Part shown: positions 37,143 through 46,141 of the stretch, in pieces | Layout: every line of letters begins with the position of its first letter | Position numbering within the stretch: position 1 is the first letter of the stretch | Assembly: GCF_007676705.1 (NCBI RefSeq) | Contig: NZ_VEBF01000001.1 | Location: 558,001-622,000, forward strand | Source: Paenibacillus xylanexedens | GTDB taxonomy: Bacteria > Bacillota > Bacilli > Paenibacillales > Paenibacillaceae | Length of the DNA: 64,000 nt | Direction of reading: 5' to 3' | Notes under the pieces: generated by a model | Database searches by the model: none | What the model saw: only the letters and a program-made list of their open reading frames with translations | Told to the model about the DNA's origin: nothing | Made by a program: the position numbers and the translations under genes

Positions 37143-37673
37143 TTAATTGGATAGGACCTTCTTCCATATGATATCTATGATTTCACGGGTCTCCAGATGA
37201 TCGGTAACAATGCGGGTTTGAAATTTATCATCCTTGAAAGCCTCAATACACTTTGGTGCTTGTTGATACTGCCAGCCTCCAAATTCATCTCCGCGTTTAG
37301 CCAAACGTTGATAAATCGTCTCTTCTGTAGCCGTTAGGCAAAAATGGTGAATGTCCCGATCAATCTCTTTCAACCCGTTATAGATGTAATGAAAGTTTTC
37401 CTCTTTATAGATGGTCATGGGGATGATTAAGTGTTTGTTGTATTTCTGCTTTACTTCTTTAGCCGTCTTTACCGTTAGAACTCTCCATAGTTCGATATCT
37501 TGGAAATCATCCGTCCGTTCCCTCTCCTCTCTACAATTCTCCGGGAGAAGTTTTCTGAGCATATAACCAATTTCTTCAGGATCATAGATCATGCTGTTTG
37601 CAATCAAAGGCTGAAGTGCTTCTGCTGCCGAAGTTTTTCCGGAACCAAACGCTCCGTTAATCATAATGATCAT
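37143..37673 (-). CDS. TmrB-like P-loop protein (tunicamycin-resistance family)
   Basis: A 176-residue AAA-type protein. MIIMINGAFGSGKTSAAEAL with Walker A, NSMIYDPEEIGYMLRKLLP, DIELWRVLTV and LIIPMTIYKEENFHYI align with Bacillus TmrB, an ATP-binding protein that confers tunicamycin resistance. The role here may differ. GGAAGTGATG precedes the ATG at 37673. Confidence 0.82.
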   Translation of the reverse strand: MIIMINGAFGSGKTSAAEALQPLIANSMIYDPEEIGYMLRKLLPENCREERERTDDFQDIELWRVLTVKTAKEVKQKYNKHLIIPMTIYKEENFHYIYNGLKEIDRDIHHFCLTATEETIYQRLAKRGDEFGGWQYQQAPKCIEAFKDDKFQTRIVTDHLETREIIDIIWKKVLSN

Positions 37674-37767
37674 CTCATCACTTCCTTTACTAGATCGTTT
37701 CACCGCACTTTTCCAACTTGTTCATATCTAGTTCTCATTCTTTCTAGTAATTTTTATAATCAGTCTA

Positions 37768-37804
37768 TCAATAACGAATCCTATCCACCAATCTGAATGT
37801 TACA
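37768..37804. repeat. Possible collapsed attC-like core
   Basis: ATAACGAATCCTATCCACC is followed closely by TGAATGTTAC. These resemble the two ends of the array elements with the middle deleted. It lies upstream of the TmrB-like gene. Weak; could be chance. Confidence 0.25.
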
Positions 37805-37806
37805 AA

Positions 37807-37852
37807 AGAGCATAACCATGGAGTCGAGCTTTTACTCGCAAGGGTATGCTCC
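37807..37852 (-). terminator. Rho-independent terminator after the RimL-type gene
   Basis: AGCATACCCTTGCGAG and CTCGACTCCATGGTTATGCT form a bulged stem around TAAAAG, followed by CTTTT on the minus strand. Confidence 0.6.
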
Positions 37853-37859
37853 TTCTGCA

Positions 37860-38396
37860 TTAAGTGGCGCTTATTTTTTTCCATTCATCTTCTAAAATGC
37901 TCATCTCGATTAGATTCCAGAATGTATCTTCATATCTTCTGGCATCGCGAATAAGTCCTTCTTGCACGAAGCCCGCTTTTTCATAACATCGGATGGCTGA
38001 GACATTAAAATCAAATACACCCAGACTGATCCGGTGTAACTTCTCCTCTTCAAATCCAATTCGAAGTGCCTCATCGATCATTTGCTTCCCATAGCCTTTA
38101 CCCTGATATGACTTTCCAACAAGCACCTTACCGATACGCCCTGAACGGTTATATCGATCGATACCCCCAAGTGCAATATGTCCCACAATCTCCTGAGTCG
38201 ATTCATCCATCACTTTATATATGAGCTTATTTGAAGTGTTCTTATCATTGGCACCATGCAAATAATCCGACAGCTGTTCTCTGGAAAGTGGATAATGGAA
38301 CTGAGGGCCGGCCCACTGGAGCAGAAATGCTTCATCCCCACTCCATTCGATCAGTTGTTCAAAATCTTCCGGTTCAAAGTATTGGAATGTAATCAT
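37860..38396 (-). CDS. GNAT acetyltransferase (RimJ/RimL type)
   Basis: A 178-residue GNAT: FQYFEPEDFEQLIEW at the start, RIGKVLVGKSYQGKGYGKQM as motif A, and NVSAIRCYEKAGFVQEGLIR. AGGGGC precedes the ATG. Substrate unknown. Confidence 0.87.
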   Translation of the reverse strand: MITFQYFEPEDFEQLIEWSGDEAFLLQWAGPQFHYPLSREQLSDYLHGANDKNTSNKLIYKVMDESTQEIVGHIALGGIDRYNRSGRIGKVLVGKSYQGKGYGKQMIDEALRIGFEEEKLHRISLGVFDFNVSAIRCYEKAGFVQEGLIRDARRYEDTFWNLIEMSILEDEWKKISAT

Positions 38397-38433
38397 ATCG
38401 ATCTGCCCCTTACTTTTTATGTCATATCATAAC

Positions 38434-38763
38434 CTATTTCAGTTCTCTTGTGTCGTCATAATTATGAGTTTCATCAAACGCTCTGTTTCTTATATTCATT
38501 TCACGAATGTAGTTTCTGACAACATTCATTGTACTAATCAAACAGATAACTCCACCCAAAATACATATCGCGCCTATCCAATAATTCAGTGCAAAATTCA
38601 CTTGATAATCACTCGGAGTATAACTGCCAGCTGCTGCTGACTGGAATGCTACATACCCTAGCTTGGGAATCACCTCTTCAATCATTTTCGAGATTGTAAT
38701 AATCACAATTCCTAACATGATAAAGAGTAATGAGAAAATAATGTGTAAATGCTTCAAAGACAA
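38434..38763 (-). CDS. Small two-helix membrane protein
   Basis: A 109-residue protein with hydrophobic helices at about 5-27 and 58-82, a short extracellular loop between, and a charged cytoplasmic tail. No family recognised. Confidence 0.65.
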   Translation of the reverse strand: MSLKHLHIIFSLLFIMLGIVIITISKMIEEVIPKLGYVAFQSAAAGSYTPSDYQVNFALNYWIGAICILGGVICLISTMNVVRNYIREMNIRNRAFDETHNYDDTRELK

Positions 38764-38802
38764 GCTACCTCATTTACAATTCAAATCGCGTGTGATTTGG
38801 CA

Positions 38803-39250
38803 CTACTTGCATCTTAGAAGCCGAACGACTTCTCCATCGATCAATCCCTCACTTACGCTATGAAAACCAAGTGATTCATACAGATTTCCGGCGATACCAT
38901 TTTCCGGCCTGTGTCCAATCATGATGCGTTTGCATTTTAGCGATTCTTTCATCAAATCAATTAACTTCCTCAACGCTTCTCTTCCATAACCTCTGCCCTG
39001 ATATTTTGTATCTATCATTAGAGCAAGAAGCCAGTAGTTATCCTCATGAACCGCCTTATCTGAGTACACAGCAAATCCAACCAGATCCGAATCAAAATAG
39101 ATGGCCATGGGTTGAAAGTCTTCCACTACCTTGGATTCAGCAATCCAATATACCACTGGCGCGGGAAAACTTTTTTTTCTGTTCTTCAGTTACATTCAGT
39201 TGGGTGCATGCATACCAATTATCCACCGACACACGTTTTAAATGAATCAT
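38803..39250 (-). pseudogene. Spermidine/diamine acetyltransferase gene with frameshift in an eight-A run
   Basis: The ATG at 39250 (GGAGGAG upstream) opens a BltD-like start, MIHLKRVSVDNWYACTQLNV, then EEQK. An eight-base A run (T run on the plus strand at 39171-39178) then shifts the frame into a stop. With one base fewer, translation continues as SFPAPVVYWIAESK and through the rest of the GNAT domain (LMIDTKYQGRGYGREAL) to 38803, giving about 148 residues. So the gene is intact except for one homopolymer base: pseudogene, slippage-controlled gene or sequencing error. Confidence 0.8.
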
Positions 39251-39659
39251 CGTTTGAAACTCCTCCTTCACCCAAAGCCCGATGGCTCTCGAATCGAGCA
39301 CCTCGGTTGGTATCCAACTTCGGGGCATGATCACATGCATATTGGTACCAATCAATCCAATGATCAAATTAGTTCCCCAGAGATAATGACAACGCTTGTG
39401 TCGAATCCGAAACAATCCAGTGTAACTGCTCCGGGGCGAGATTTTCTTTCCCCCATTTGAAGAATTCCCGGTGATTGGCATAAAGCGGTTCCGGCTCTCT
39501 TAACAAGGCATAACCATCGGAAACATTCCAGTAGACCCAGCCTCGTTCATGGACAGACAATTTTCTGGATTGTTCGTAGTTTTTCAGTAACTCAATCATA
39601 CCCTGATGATCCCCTCGAACTACTAATTCCTGAAAAGAATGAACGATATTCATCCCCAT
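39219..39659 (-). pseudogene. Uncharacterised gene interrupted by an in-frame stop
   Basis: A 96-codon frame from 39659 ends at TAA (39369-39371), but the same frame continues open and coding-like for 49 more codons (FDHWIDWYQYACDHAPKLDT, then NRGARFESHRALGEGG) to 39219. A protein of about 145 residues with one nonsense codon is the simplest reading. Family not recognised. Confidence 0.55.
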
Positions 39660-39687
39660 CCTCCGTCCCTAATTAGTTTCAACCCAG

Positions 39688-40515
39688 CTATGTCAATGGC
39701 TTCGTGCCGCAAGCTGTAATGAAGTTCATCATGGCATAGGCTTCCGGCGAATGATTTATCGCTTCAGAAGCATGTTGCAGCTGAGCAAATTCCTCCGAAC
39801 TGATCACACCTTTTTCAGCAAAATGTACAAAACGATTAAGATTAAACTGCTGTTTAAACCCTTCTATGCCTAACAGATCACTATGTTGAAGGACAGAATC
39901 AATGTCAACATCGATGTATCCGCTCTCAGAAAGGAGACGCGGCAGACTTCTACCAATTAAACGATTACCGCCGTGTTGTGCCACATAGTCCGAAATTTTC
40001 ATTAATACCGTATGCAAAGCAGGAACATCAGGATTCACTGCTCCAAAAACGCCGTCATCCACATCAATAATGGCAAGACGGCCGCCAGGCTTCAGTACAC
40101 GATATATCTCTTGTGCAGCTTCGTCAGGATTGTTCAAGTGAAGAAAGATTAGTCTTGCCACGACAAAATCAAAAGAATCATCAGGCAGATCCATCTGGTA
40201 GATGGAAGACTCTACAAATTGCAATCGCTTGGAAGGAATATCTTTCAGCCGTTCTTTGGCTTGTGCTTGCAGTGAACGATCAATCTCAAGCGAGGTAAGC
40301 TCGCTGTCCGGCAGACTGTTCAATAATTGCTCTGTAATGTAACCTGGTCCGCTTCCGACCTCCAATACACGCATTCCATTTTTCAAACCATACCATTCTA
40401 GATTTCGAAATTCTTTGGACCACCCCATTACCGCCTGCATCTTTAACCTCTCTAATTCCTCTTGTAAACTTAACACTGCCGATTGGATACTGTATGTTGA
40501 ACGCGGATCACTCAT
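39688..40515 (-). CDS. SAM-dependent methyltransferase
   Basis: A 275-residue class-I methyltransferase. Motif I is VLEVGSGPGYIT at about residue 50, with DFVVARLIFLHL and GGRLAIIDVDDG as later motifs. Related to UbiE/COQ5-like small-molecule methyltransferases; substrate unknown. AGGAGGG precedes the ATG at 40515. Confidence 0.86.
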   Translation of the reverse strand: MSDPRSTYSIQSAVLSLQEELERLKMQAVMGWSKEFRNLEWYGLKNGMRVLEVGSGPGYITEQLLNSLPDSELTSLEIDRSLQAQAKERLKDIPSKRLQFVESSIYQMDLPDDSFDFVVARLIFLHLNNPDEAAQEIYRVLKPGGRLAIIDVDDGVFGAVNPDVPALHTVLMKISDYVAQHGGNRLIGRSLPRLLSESGYIDVDIDSVLQHSDLLGIEGFKQQFNLNRFVHFAEKGVISSEEFAQLQHASEAINHSPEAYAMMNFITACGTKPLT

Positions 40516-40556
40516 ATATTCCCTCCTGTTCTTCACTGGAATAAAAACATATATCC

Positions 40557-41369
40557 TTAGACCTTTTTCTTCCCTAGAAAAAGAGCAACCTTATGTTGTT
40601 TCTCAATCGTTCCACCTGCAGCATCAATGGAATCTTTGACTCGCTCCAGAAGTGAATGCCGAACATCATCAGAAAGCTGCTGATGTTTGGAATTGGTATT
40701 TAACAGCGCGATATACTCTTCGCTGGAACAGGACTGTATCCAGTTATACTCCTTAACCTTAATATCCGCGAACAAGCAGGATCGCTCAGTTAATTCTTTA
40801 CGTTGCTGAATGACTTGTGCAGGAGAAGGATATTGAGAATCATCCAGATGAGGGGCTAATGCTATGTAGTGGGAACGAATTTCATTGTGCAGCTGGTCAT
40901 AGACAGGTACATGAATCGTCCAGAAAAGTCCAATGCCGCCTGTATTCTCTAGCAATTCCCAAGCCCGGCGGTAACCAACTTCCGGATCAATGAAGTGAAA
41001 GGCGGTTCCTGACACAATCAATTGAAATAGCTTTCCTTCGTTATTCCAGTCCTCAAAGGAAGTGTTGATTACTTGAATCGATGGATATGACTTGAATTTG
41101 TCTGTGGTGAACTGTGCCAAGTTGCTGCCTAATTCAATACAAGTGATGTTTGTATAATCCTTGCTCACCAATCCGCCAGTGGCCTGCCCCGTTCCGCAAC
41201 CAATCTCAAGAATGGAATCCTCTTTATTAAGATTCAGGTATGTAAAAATATCATCAAACATTTCACTCGGATAGACGGGTCTATATTGTTCATATTCATT
41301 TGCTACGAGATTAAACGTTTCCTTATTTTCCAAGTTCGCATCCTCCGATTTCAATTGTGGTTTTCCCAT
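40557..41369 (-). CDS. SAM-dependent methyltransferase
   Basis: A 270-residue class-I methyltransferase: FNLVANEYEQYRPVYP near the start, motif I ILEIGCGTGQAT, and the trans-aconitate-type region SGTAFHFIDP. Substrate unknown. The ATG at 41369 is chosen on family length; its ribosome site is weak and a longer frame extends to 41459. It lies 41 bp upstream of the other methyltransferase, so they may form an operon. Confidence 0.82.
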   Translation of the reverse strand: MGKPQLKSEDANLENKETFNLVANEYEQYRPVYPSEMFDDIFTYLNLNKEDSILEIGCGTGQATGGLVSKDYTNITCIELGSNLAQFTTDKFKSYPSIQVINTSFEDWNNEGKLFQLIVSGTAFHFIDPEVGYRRAWELLENTGGIGLFWTIHVPVYDQLHNEIRSHYIALAPHLDDSQYPSPAQVIQQRKELTERSCLFADIKVKEYNWIQSCSSEEYIALLNTNSKHQQLSDDVRHSLLERVKDSIDAAGGTIEKQHKVALFLGKKKV

Positions 41370-41490
41370 AATACATTGACTAAACTTACCATATCTTATT
41401 ATTCTTGATAGTAAGAGGATAAACCTTTCAATAGGAGAATGATGATAGTTTAAGTTCAAATTTTATATCCTAGAGGACTGAGGTGTTCTT

Positions 41491-41940
41491 GTGAAAAGTA
41501 TATTTGATACGATAAATGCCGCTGAAATTACAGAGCGCATGGATCAACTAAGTGAAAATTCCATCCCTAAATGGGGCACGATGCAGGTCTCTCAAATGCT
41601 GGCTCACTGTTCAGCATTTCATGATATCCCCTTAGGAAATGCTTTTCCACCTAGAGGATTACTTGGGAGACTTATAGGACGGTTCGCAAAACCAATGTTT
41701 TATAATGACAAGCCCTTGCCCCATAATATGTCTACGATCCCGACAATCATTATTGATGACCAACGACAGTTTATAGAAGAAAAAGAAAAGCTTGAGCAGC
41801 AGATTAATATCTTTCAACAAGGTGCTTCAGAAAAATTCTCCCGCCACCCCCATCCCTTCTTCGGAAAATTAACAGCCGAGCAATGGGGTAAAGGCATATA
41901 CAAGCATTTAGATCATCATCTAAAGCAATTTGGAGTTTAG
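41491..41940 (+). CDS. DUF1569 (DinB-like) protein
   Basis: A 149-residue helical protein. WGTMQVSQMLAHCSAFHDI carries the first metal-site His, and HPHPFFGKLTAEQWGKGIYK and HLDHHLKQFG the others, as in DUF1569/DinB-type proteins. It is almost the only plus-strand gene of the accessory region. The start is GTG with GAGGTG upstream. Confidence 0.8.
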   Translation: MKSIFDTINAAEITERMDQLSENSIPKWGTMQVSQMLAHCSAFHDIPLGNAFPPRGLLGRLIGRFAKPMFYNDKPLPHNMSTIPTIIIDDQRQFIEEKEKLEQQINIFQQGASEKFSRHPHPFFGKLTAEQWGKGIYKHLDHHLKQFGV

Positions 41941-42046
41941 CGGTTATGCATGGTGTGCCAGTTATGCATGCTGTTCTATTATTCCTATCATTGACTGACG
42001 AGTTCAGCAGGTAATATCCGAAACTTATTGGTTTCTGGATTACATT

Positions 42047-42628
42047 CTAAATTAGCAATGACTCAACTTCATTAACCCAATCTCCTTCTTCGTCAGCCAG
42101 TAAAGTCTTCCAACCAAGTAGCTTAGCAGAATGTAAATTTTTCTCTTGATCATCTATAAATAGAACCTCTTCTCCAGCTGCTAGGAAGGTTTCGACCCGT
42201 TGGTATATCTCAATCTCAGGTTTGCATAAACCCACTTGATTAGAGATTGTTACACTTTTGGTAAATGAGCTTAAACGGCCCAGATTCGGCTCAATCCATT
42301 CCTTACAATGATTGCTGAGCAGATGGATATCGGCGGACTCACTCCATCGCTCAAGATATTGAGCGGCTGGTAAGGGAACAATTGAATTGTATAAAATGTC
42401 TTTCGCTTGGCTTATTGATAATTCGGGATACATCTCCTTTAACGATTGCCAGAACTCTTCTTCCCTCATCATTCCTGTCCAGAGCTTTCGTTTGATTCCT
42501 GCAAAATGTACTTTCAAAGATTCTGCCGATAGGTTGGTTTCCTGACTCATATCTTTCCAGCACGTCAACGACAAATTACTTAACAAAACACCTGCGATAT
42601 CTAAAACGATCTGTGGTCTGCCTTTCAT
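42047..42628 (-). CDS. HAD-superfamily hydrolase
   Basis: A 193-residue HAD phosphatase. Motif I reads VLDIAGVLL with the nucleophilic Asp; motif II is HLLSNHCKEW, and the metal Asp pair is in FIDDQEKNLHSA. Similar to small YihX-type phosphatases. GGGGGTCG precedes the ATG at 42628. Confidence 0.85.
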   Translation of the reverse strand: MKGRPQIVLDIAGVLLSNLSLTCWKDMSQETNLSAESLKVHFAGIKRKLWTGMMREEEFWQSLKEMYPELSISQAKDILYNSIVPLPAAQYLERWSESADIHLLSNHCKEWIEPNLGRLSSFTKSVTISNQVGLCKPEIEIYQRVETFLAAGEEVLFIDDQEKNLHSAKLLGWKTLLADEEGDWVNEVESLLI

Positions 42629-42676
42629 TTTATCGACCCCCAAGTTCATCTAATACGACGTATAACAGGCCTCAAG

Positions 42677-43612
42677 TTACTTAAAAGCATCATGTGGAAG
42701 GACAGCATGCACACCCTTCACGCCATTCACAATTTGGGTGATACGCAGGTCAATTACCGCGCTTCCAAGTGCAATCGCTTCCACTCGATCTAGTCCGTAC
42801 AACTCACCCATCAGATTGAGCATCCCGTCTAATGCTTGAACCGTAGCCTCATTCAGATCTTCATGAAAACCGAAGGTAATCCAGCCGGATGGCGTATGTG
42901 CACGAGGATTGGTCAAAATCATATCATCAATCACGTTGATCGTGATATCCACAACCTCCATTGGACATTCGATGGCCTGACAGCTGACTTCACCATCTCC
43001 CTGACGTGCATGACCATCACCAATCGCGAGATAACCTCCGTCTACGGGGATAGGTAAATATAATTTACTTCCCTGCACCAGTTCCTTGCAGTCGATGTTC
43101 CCTCCACAATAGCGAGGCGGCCAAGTCGTATGAATTCCTCCCGATTCTGGCGGCATGCCCACTACACCCATGAACGGCGCCAGAGATACAGTGAAGGACT
43201 TTCCTTTTACTTCACAGGTTCCACTCATCGTTTGGCGATCAAGTGTCCAGTTCAGCGACAGTTCTTCAACCTCTGTTAGATGTAACTTCTGGTTCTGCCA
43301 GTTCGGATATCCGCCAGCGGAAGTAAACCCGTAACTCCCGGGTACGATCTCATTGAAAACAATCTCCAACGTCTGTCCTTGCTTCGCCTCATTGATATAG
43401 ATCGGACCGATTAAGGCATGACCTCCATCTTTTTCACCTTGTCGATCAAAAGGTTTCATGCGTTCCGCATAACTCATACCCGTTCCCCAGCCCGCATCCA
43501 GCGTCTGAAAACGAATGGAATCACCCGATTTCACGCTCAAAATGGGAGTTACCTCATTGGTAAATGAACCAATCAGATTTTCCTGAGTTAATTCAATCGT
43601 ATGTGTACTCAC
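42677..43612 (-). CDS. Acetamidase/formamidase family protein
   Basis: A 311-residue enzyme of the FmdA_AmdA family: DAGWGTGMSYAER, GGHALIGPIYINEA, and GMPPESGGIHTTWPPRYCGG with the conserved metal-site region, then VDGGYLAIGDGHARQGDGE. It should hydrolyse short-chain amides to ammonia and acid in the cytoplasm. The start is GTG at 43612, 6 bp after GGGAGG. Confidence 0.9.
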   Translation of the reverse strand: MSTHTIELTQENLIGSFTNEVTPILSVKSGDSIRFQTLDAGWGTGMSYAERMKPFDRQGEKDGGHALIGPIYINEAKQGQTLEIVFNEIVPGSYGFTSAGGYPNWQNQKLHLTEVEELSLNWTLDRQTMSGTCEVKGKSFTVSLAPFMGVVGMPPESGGIHTTWPPRYCGGNIDCKELVQGSKLYLPIPVDGGYLAIGDGHARQGDGEVSCQAIECPMEVVDITINVIDDMILTNPRAHTPSGWITFGFHEDLNEATVQALDGMLNLMGELYGLDRVEAIALGSAVIDLRITQIVNGVKGVHAVLPHDAFK

Positions 43613-43690
43613 AACAATCCCTCCCTGGTTTGGGATACATATTATATTCAAAGCAAGCAACATGCTGTATTCCGTGCTTCCCCCTGCCTG

Positions 43691-44179
43691 CTAAATCCTT
43701 TGCGCTTCAAGGTTGGCAAGATATTTCTTCAACGGTTCCATATGCTGCTGGTCATGCCATATAAAATCTTTAAGATATTGGGGAATATAAAATACGTTCC
43801 CCTCTGCGTCCAAATACCTCTGATGAAGCTGCTCTTCCGATAACCCTCGAATGTCATTCATAATTTTATGACGGTATGTGATAGCCTTATTTACGATTTC
43901 AGACGTCTCAGTGCGGTTCCCGTACTCAGTAGCTTTGCGATTAGACTCTTCAAAATTCATATGTTTCAACGTAACTGTCTGCTTCAGAGCAATCTTCTCA
44001 ATTGCTTCTTTGTAAAAATATCGGTCCCATAACATCATGTGGCTGACAATGGATTTTATCGTCCACTTCCCTTTTTCCATGCTTGAATTCCATATCTTCT
44101 CCTCGAGATGATTCATCGTCTTGACAAACAACGCCCATTCTTCAAAAGTTTGAAGCAAATGTTCAATTTCTTTAGTCAT
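43691..44179 (-). CDS. DinB-family protein
   Basis: A 162-residue four-helix protein with SIVSHMMLWDRYF and FIWHDQQHMEPLKKYL supplying the His residues of the DinB/YfiT metal site. Possibly a thiol S-transferase or stress protein. GGGGG lies before the ATG at 44179. Confidence 0.82.
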   Translation of the reverse strand: MTKEIEHLLQTFEEWALFVKTMNHLEEKIWNSSMEKGKWTIKSIVSHMMLWDRYFYKEAIEKIALKQTVTLKHMNFEESNRKATEYGNRTETSEIVNKAITYRHKIMNDIRGLSEEQLHQRYLDAEGNVFYIPQYLKDFIWHDQQHMEPLKKYLANLEAQRI

Positions 44180-44246
44180 GATTACATTTCCCCCTTCTTT
44201 CTTTTTGAAATGATTCACTACTCTATATGTTCTCTCAGATAGACAG

Positions 44247-44282
44247 GAAGCTGGAATACCATGCTCATGAATGTCCAGCTTC
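44247..44282. repeat. Hairpin after the CPT-like gene
   Basis: GAAGCTGGA and TCCAGCTTC are perfect 9-bp arms around a second small stem (CAT/ATG). No T-run follows, so termination would be inefficient. Confidence 0.5.
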
Positions 44283-44294
44283 GTAATATAATCT

Positions 44295-44834
44295 TTACAT
44301 ATTTTTCAATGGTTCATGAGGGGGCTTGAACAGTGCTGCAATAATTCTCTCTGCACATTCTTCCGGTGTGTTCATACTTGTATCAATCGAGTAGCTATAG
44401 TTGATGTGTTTTGCCATGATTTGATGCTGCTCATCCGATTGATCTTCTCTGCGATCACCACGCTCAATGTTACGCTGACGACAGATGTCGAGGGGGCAAT
44501 ATAACTCAACGATATCCAGCGGATACCCTTCAAAAATCTGTTTGACTTGTTCATAATGCGGCGCGAGCTCTGGCCTTTCCACAAGTATGCCATCGATCAG
44601 AACATGCTTGCCATGGTCTGAAAATACTTTTGCTGTATGATACATCATTACAATCGCTTCACTCAGATACTTCCAGTAATCCGTCTGAAGATGTTTATCA
44701 CCGATCGTATTTTCAAATAAATCATTAGCCACAACATAGAAAAACGGATCATCGTATGATTGCATCGCCTCTACAATTGACGTTTTACCAGAGCTGGTTA
44801 CACCGTTCAAAAATATAATTTTGCCTTTTTCCAT
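44295..44834 (-). CDS. Chloramphenicol-phosphotransferase-like kinase
   Basis: A 179-residue P-loop kinase: FLNGVTSSGKTSIVEAM with Walker A near the start, then DGILVERPELAPHY and LYCPLDICRQRNIERGDRRE, matching the CPT family that phosphorylates chloramphenicol in Streptomyces. The substrate here is untested. GGAAG precedes the ATG at 44834. Confidence 0.8.
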   Translation of the reverse strand: MEKGKIIFLNGVTSSGKTSIVEAMQSYDDPFFYVVANDLFENTIGDKHLQTDYWKYLSEAIVMMYHTAKVFSDHGKHVLIDGILVERPELAPHYEQVKQIFEGYPLDIVELYCPLDICRQRNIERGDRREDQSDEQHQIMAKHINYSYSIDTSMNTPEECAERIIAALFKPPHEPLKNM

Positions 44835-44888
44835 GATAGTCATCTTCCTTTGCTTAAGTATAATTTTATAAATGTAATACAGCGTGTA

Positions 44889-45371
44889 CTAGGTGTGTTT
44901 CATTGATTTTTTGAGCAGCATGATCTGGCCAATATGATAGGCGTTATGAATACATAGATTTGATACAACTCCCCACCATGGCGCGTTGAAATAAGAAGGA
45001 ATTTCACGGGTCAATTTATCTTCTTCGCTATCTTCGAGTGCCCTGTTCCAATCACTAAAGACGGTTTTCAGTCTATGTAATGTCTTGCTCCACTCCACAT
45101 CATTCAAGTTTGACGGATCTATGTCAAATGTATCTTCATTATTCACTGAATGCTGTCCGCCGACCTGTTCGGCAATATATCTCTCAAGCCACTTCTCATT
45201 CCAGAAAATAAGATGATTGACAATCGCCCAAATGGAATGCTCCCCCTCATTCTTTACATAAGAGGCTTCCGCCGCATTGAGGTCTGTCAAAATATCATGA
45301 AGCGGTATAAACCAGCTCTTGTCATGATAACAGGCGCTTAATTGGTCTATGAGAATAGCTTTGTAACTCAT
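44889..45371 (-). CDS. DinB-family protein
   Basis: A 160-residue DinB-like four-helix protein; SIWAIVNHLIFWNEKWLER and LCIHNAYHIGQIMLLKK hold the metal-site His residues. A second DinB paralogue within 1.2 kb. Confidence 0.85.
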   Translation of the reverse strand: MSYKAILIDQLSACYHDKSWFIPLHDILTDLNAAEASYVKNEGEHSIWAIVNHLIFWNEKWLERYIAEQVGGQHSVNNEDTFDIDPSNLNDVEWSKTLHRLKTVFSDWNRALEDSEEDKLTREIPSYFNAPWWGVVSNLCIHNAYHIGQIMLLKKSMKHT

Positions 45372-45403
45372 CGTTGCACCTCACTCAGATAATATAAAAT
45401 TTA

Positions 45404-46141
45404 TCAGTTCATTGACTTCGCAATCTTCATCACAAGATCTTCTGACATGTTTCCGCCAATGATCTCGTATTGCAGCGCCTTCCCATGCACATCCTCTTCA
45501 ATCCATATCAATTGGGAAGTTTGGTTATTGAAAATATAAAATGCTTCGACACCACGTATGGCTGCTTGCTTAACCGTAGTACCATCATGATCAGGCAATG
45601 TGATCCGGCTCTTTGTTGTCCCGAAAATATTAAGTTTATAACCACCGTGTTCTTTATACGTGATGCTGATGCCCACAACCCTCTTATTGGGCTTCAAGTC
45701 TCGTATCACTACATTTCTGCCTGACCTGTTACTTTCTTCAATCATTTCATCGATTTCTTGCGGAGTTAAATTATCAAATCCATAAAATACATGAATGGCA
45801 TCTATATCAGAATCAATCGGAAATTTAGGCTGCCATGGAGAGTAATGTCGTTGCAATCGTTCCAAACCGTCTTCCCATGGAATGGGTGCATAATTGGTCT
45901 GTTGCGTGAATTGATTCTCTATAACATCTGCGGTGTAAATCGCCTTCCCGTCACCAGACTTTAAGTTAATGACGATCCGGTCAATCGCATTATCGCGCAA
46001 GGATTCAATTTGAATTTTTCCAAAGCACATCTCCGCTTTTGTTTTTGATATCCATTGGTCTTTCACTCCTTTCCTTTCAAAAATACCTTTCTGATCTTCA
46101 TACAATAGAAAGCTGAGCCCTACAGAAGATAAAACGATCAT
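45404..46141 (-). CDS. Membrane-anchored protein of unknown function
   Basis: About 245 residues with one N-terminal helix (MIVLSSVGLSFLLYEDQ) and a long polar outer domain without recognised motifs. GGAG lies 6 bp before the ATG at 46141, which is inside the upstream gene (44-bp overlap), suggesting coupling. Function unknown. Confidence 0.65.
   Translation of the reverse strand: MIVLSSVGLSFLLYEDQKGIFERKGVKDQWISKTKAEMCFGKIQIESLRDNAIDRIVINLKSGDGKAIYTADVIENQFTQQTNYAPIPWEDGLERLQRHYSPWQPKFPIDSDIDAIHVFYGFDNLTPQEIDEMIEESNRSGRNVVIRDLKPNKRVVGISITYKEHGGYKLNIFGTTKSRITLPDHDGTTVKQAAIRGVEAFYIFNNQTSQLIWIEEDVHGKALQYEIIGGNMSEDLVMKIAKSMN

Noticed and set aside
41944..41971. Two GTTATGCATG words after the DUF1569 gene, resembling an integron core box
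   Set aside because: They are a simple direct repeat without the paired arms or spacing of an attC; probably chance or a small duplication.
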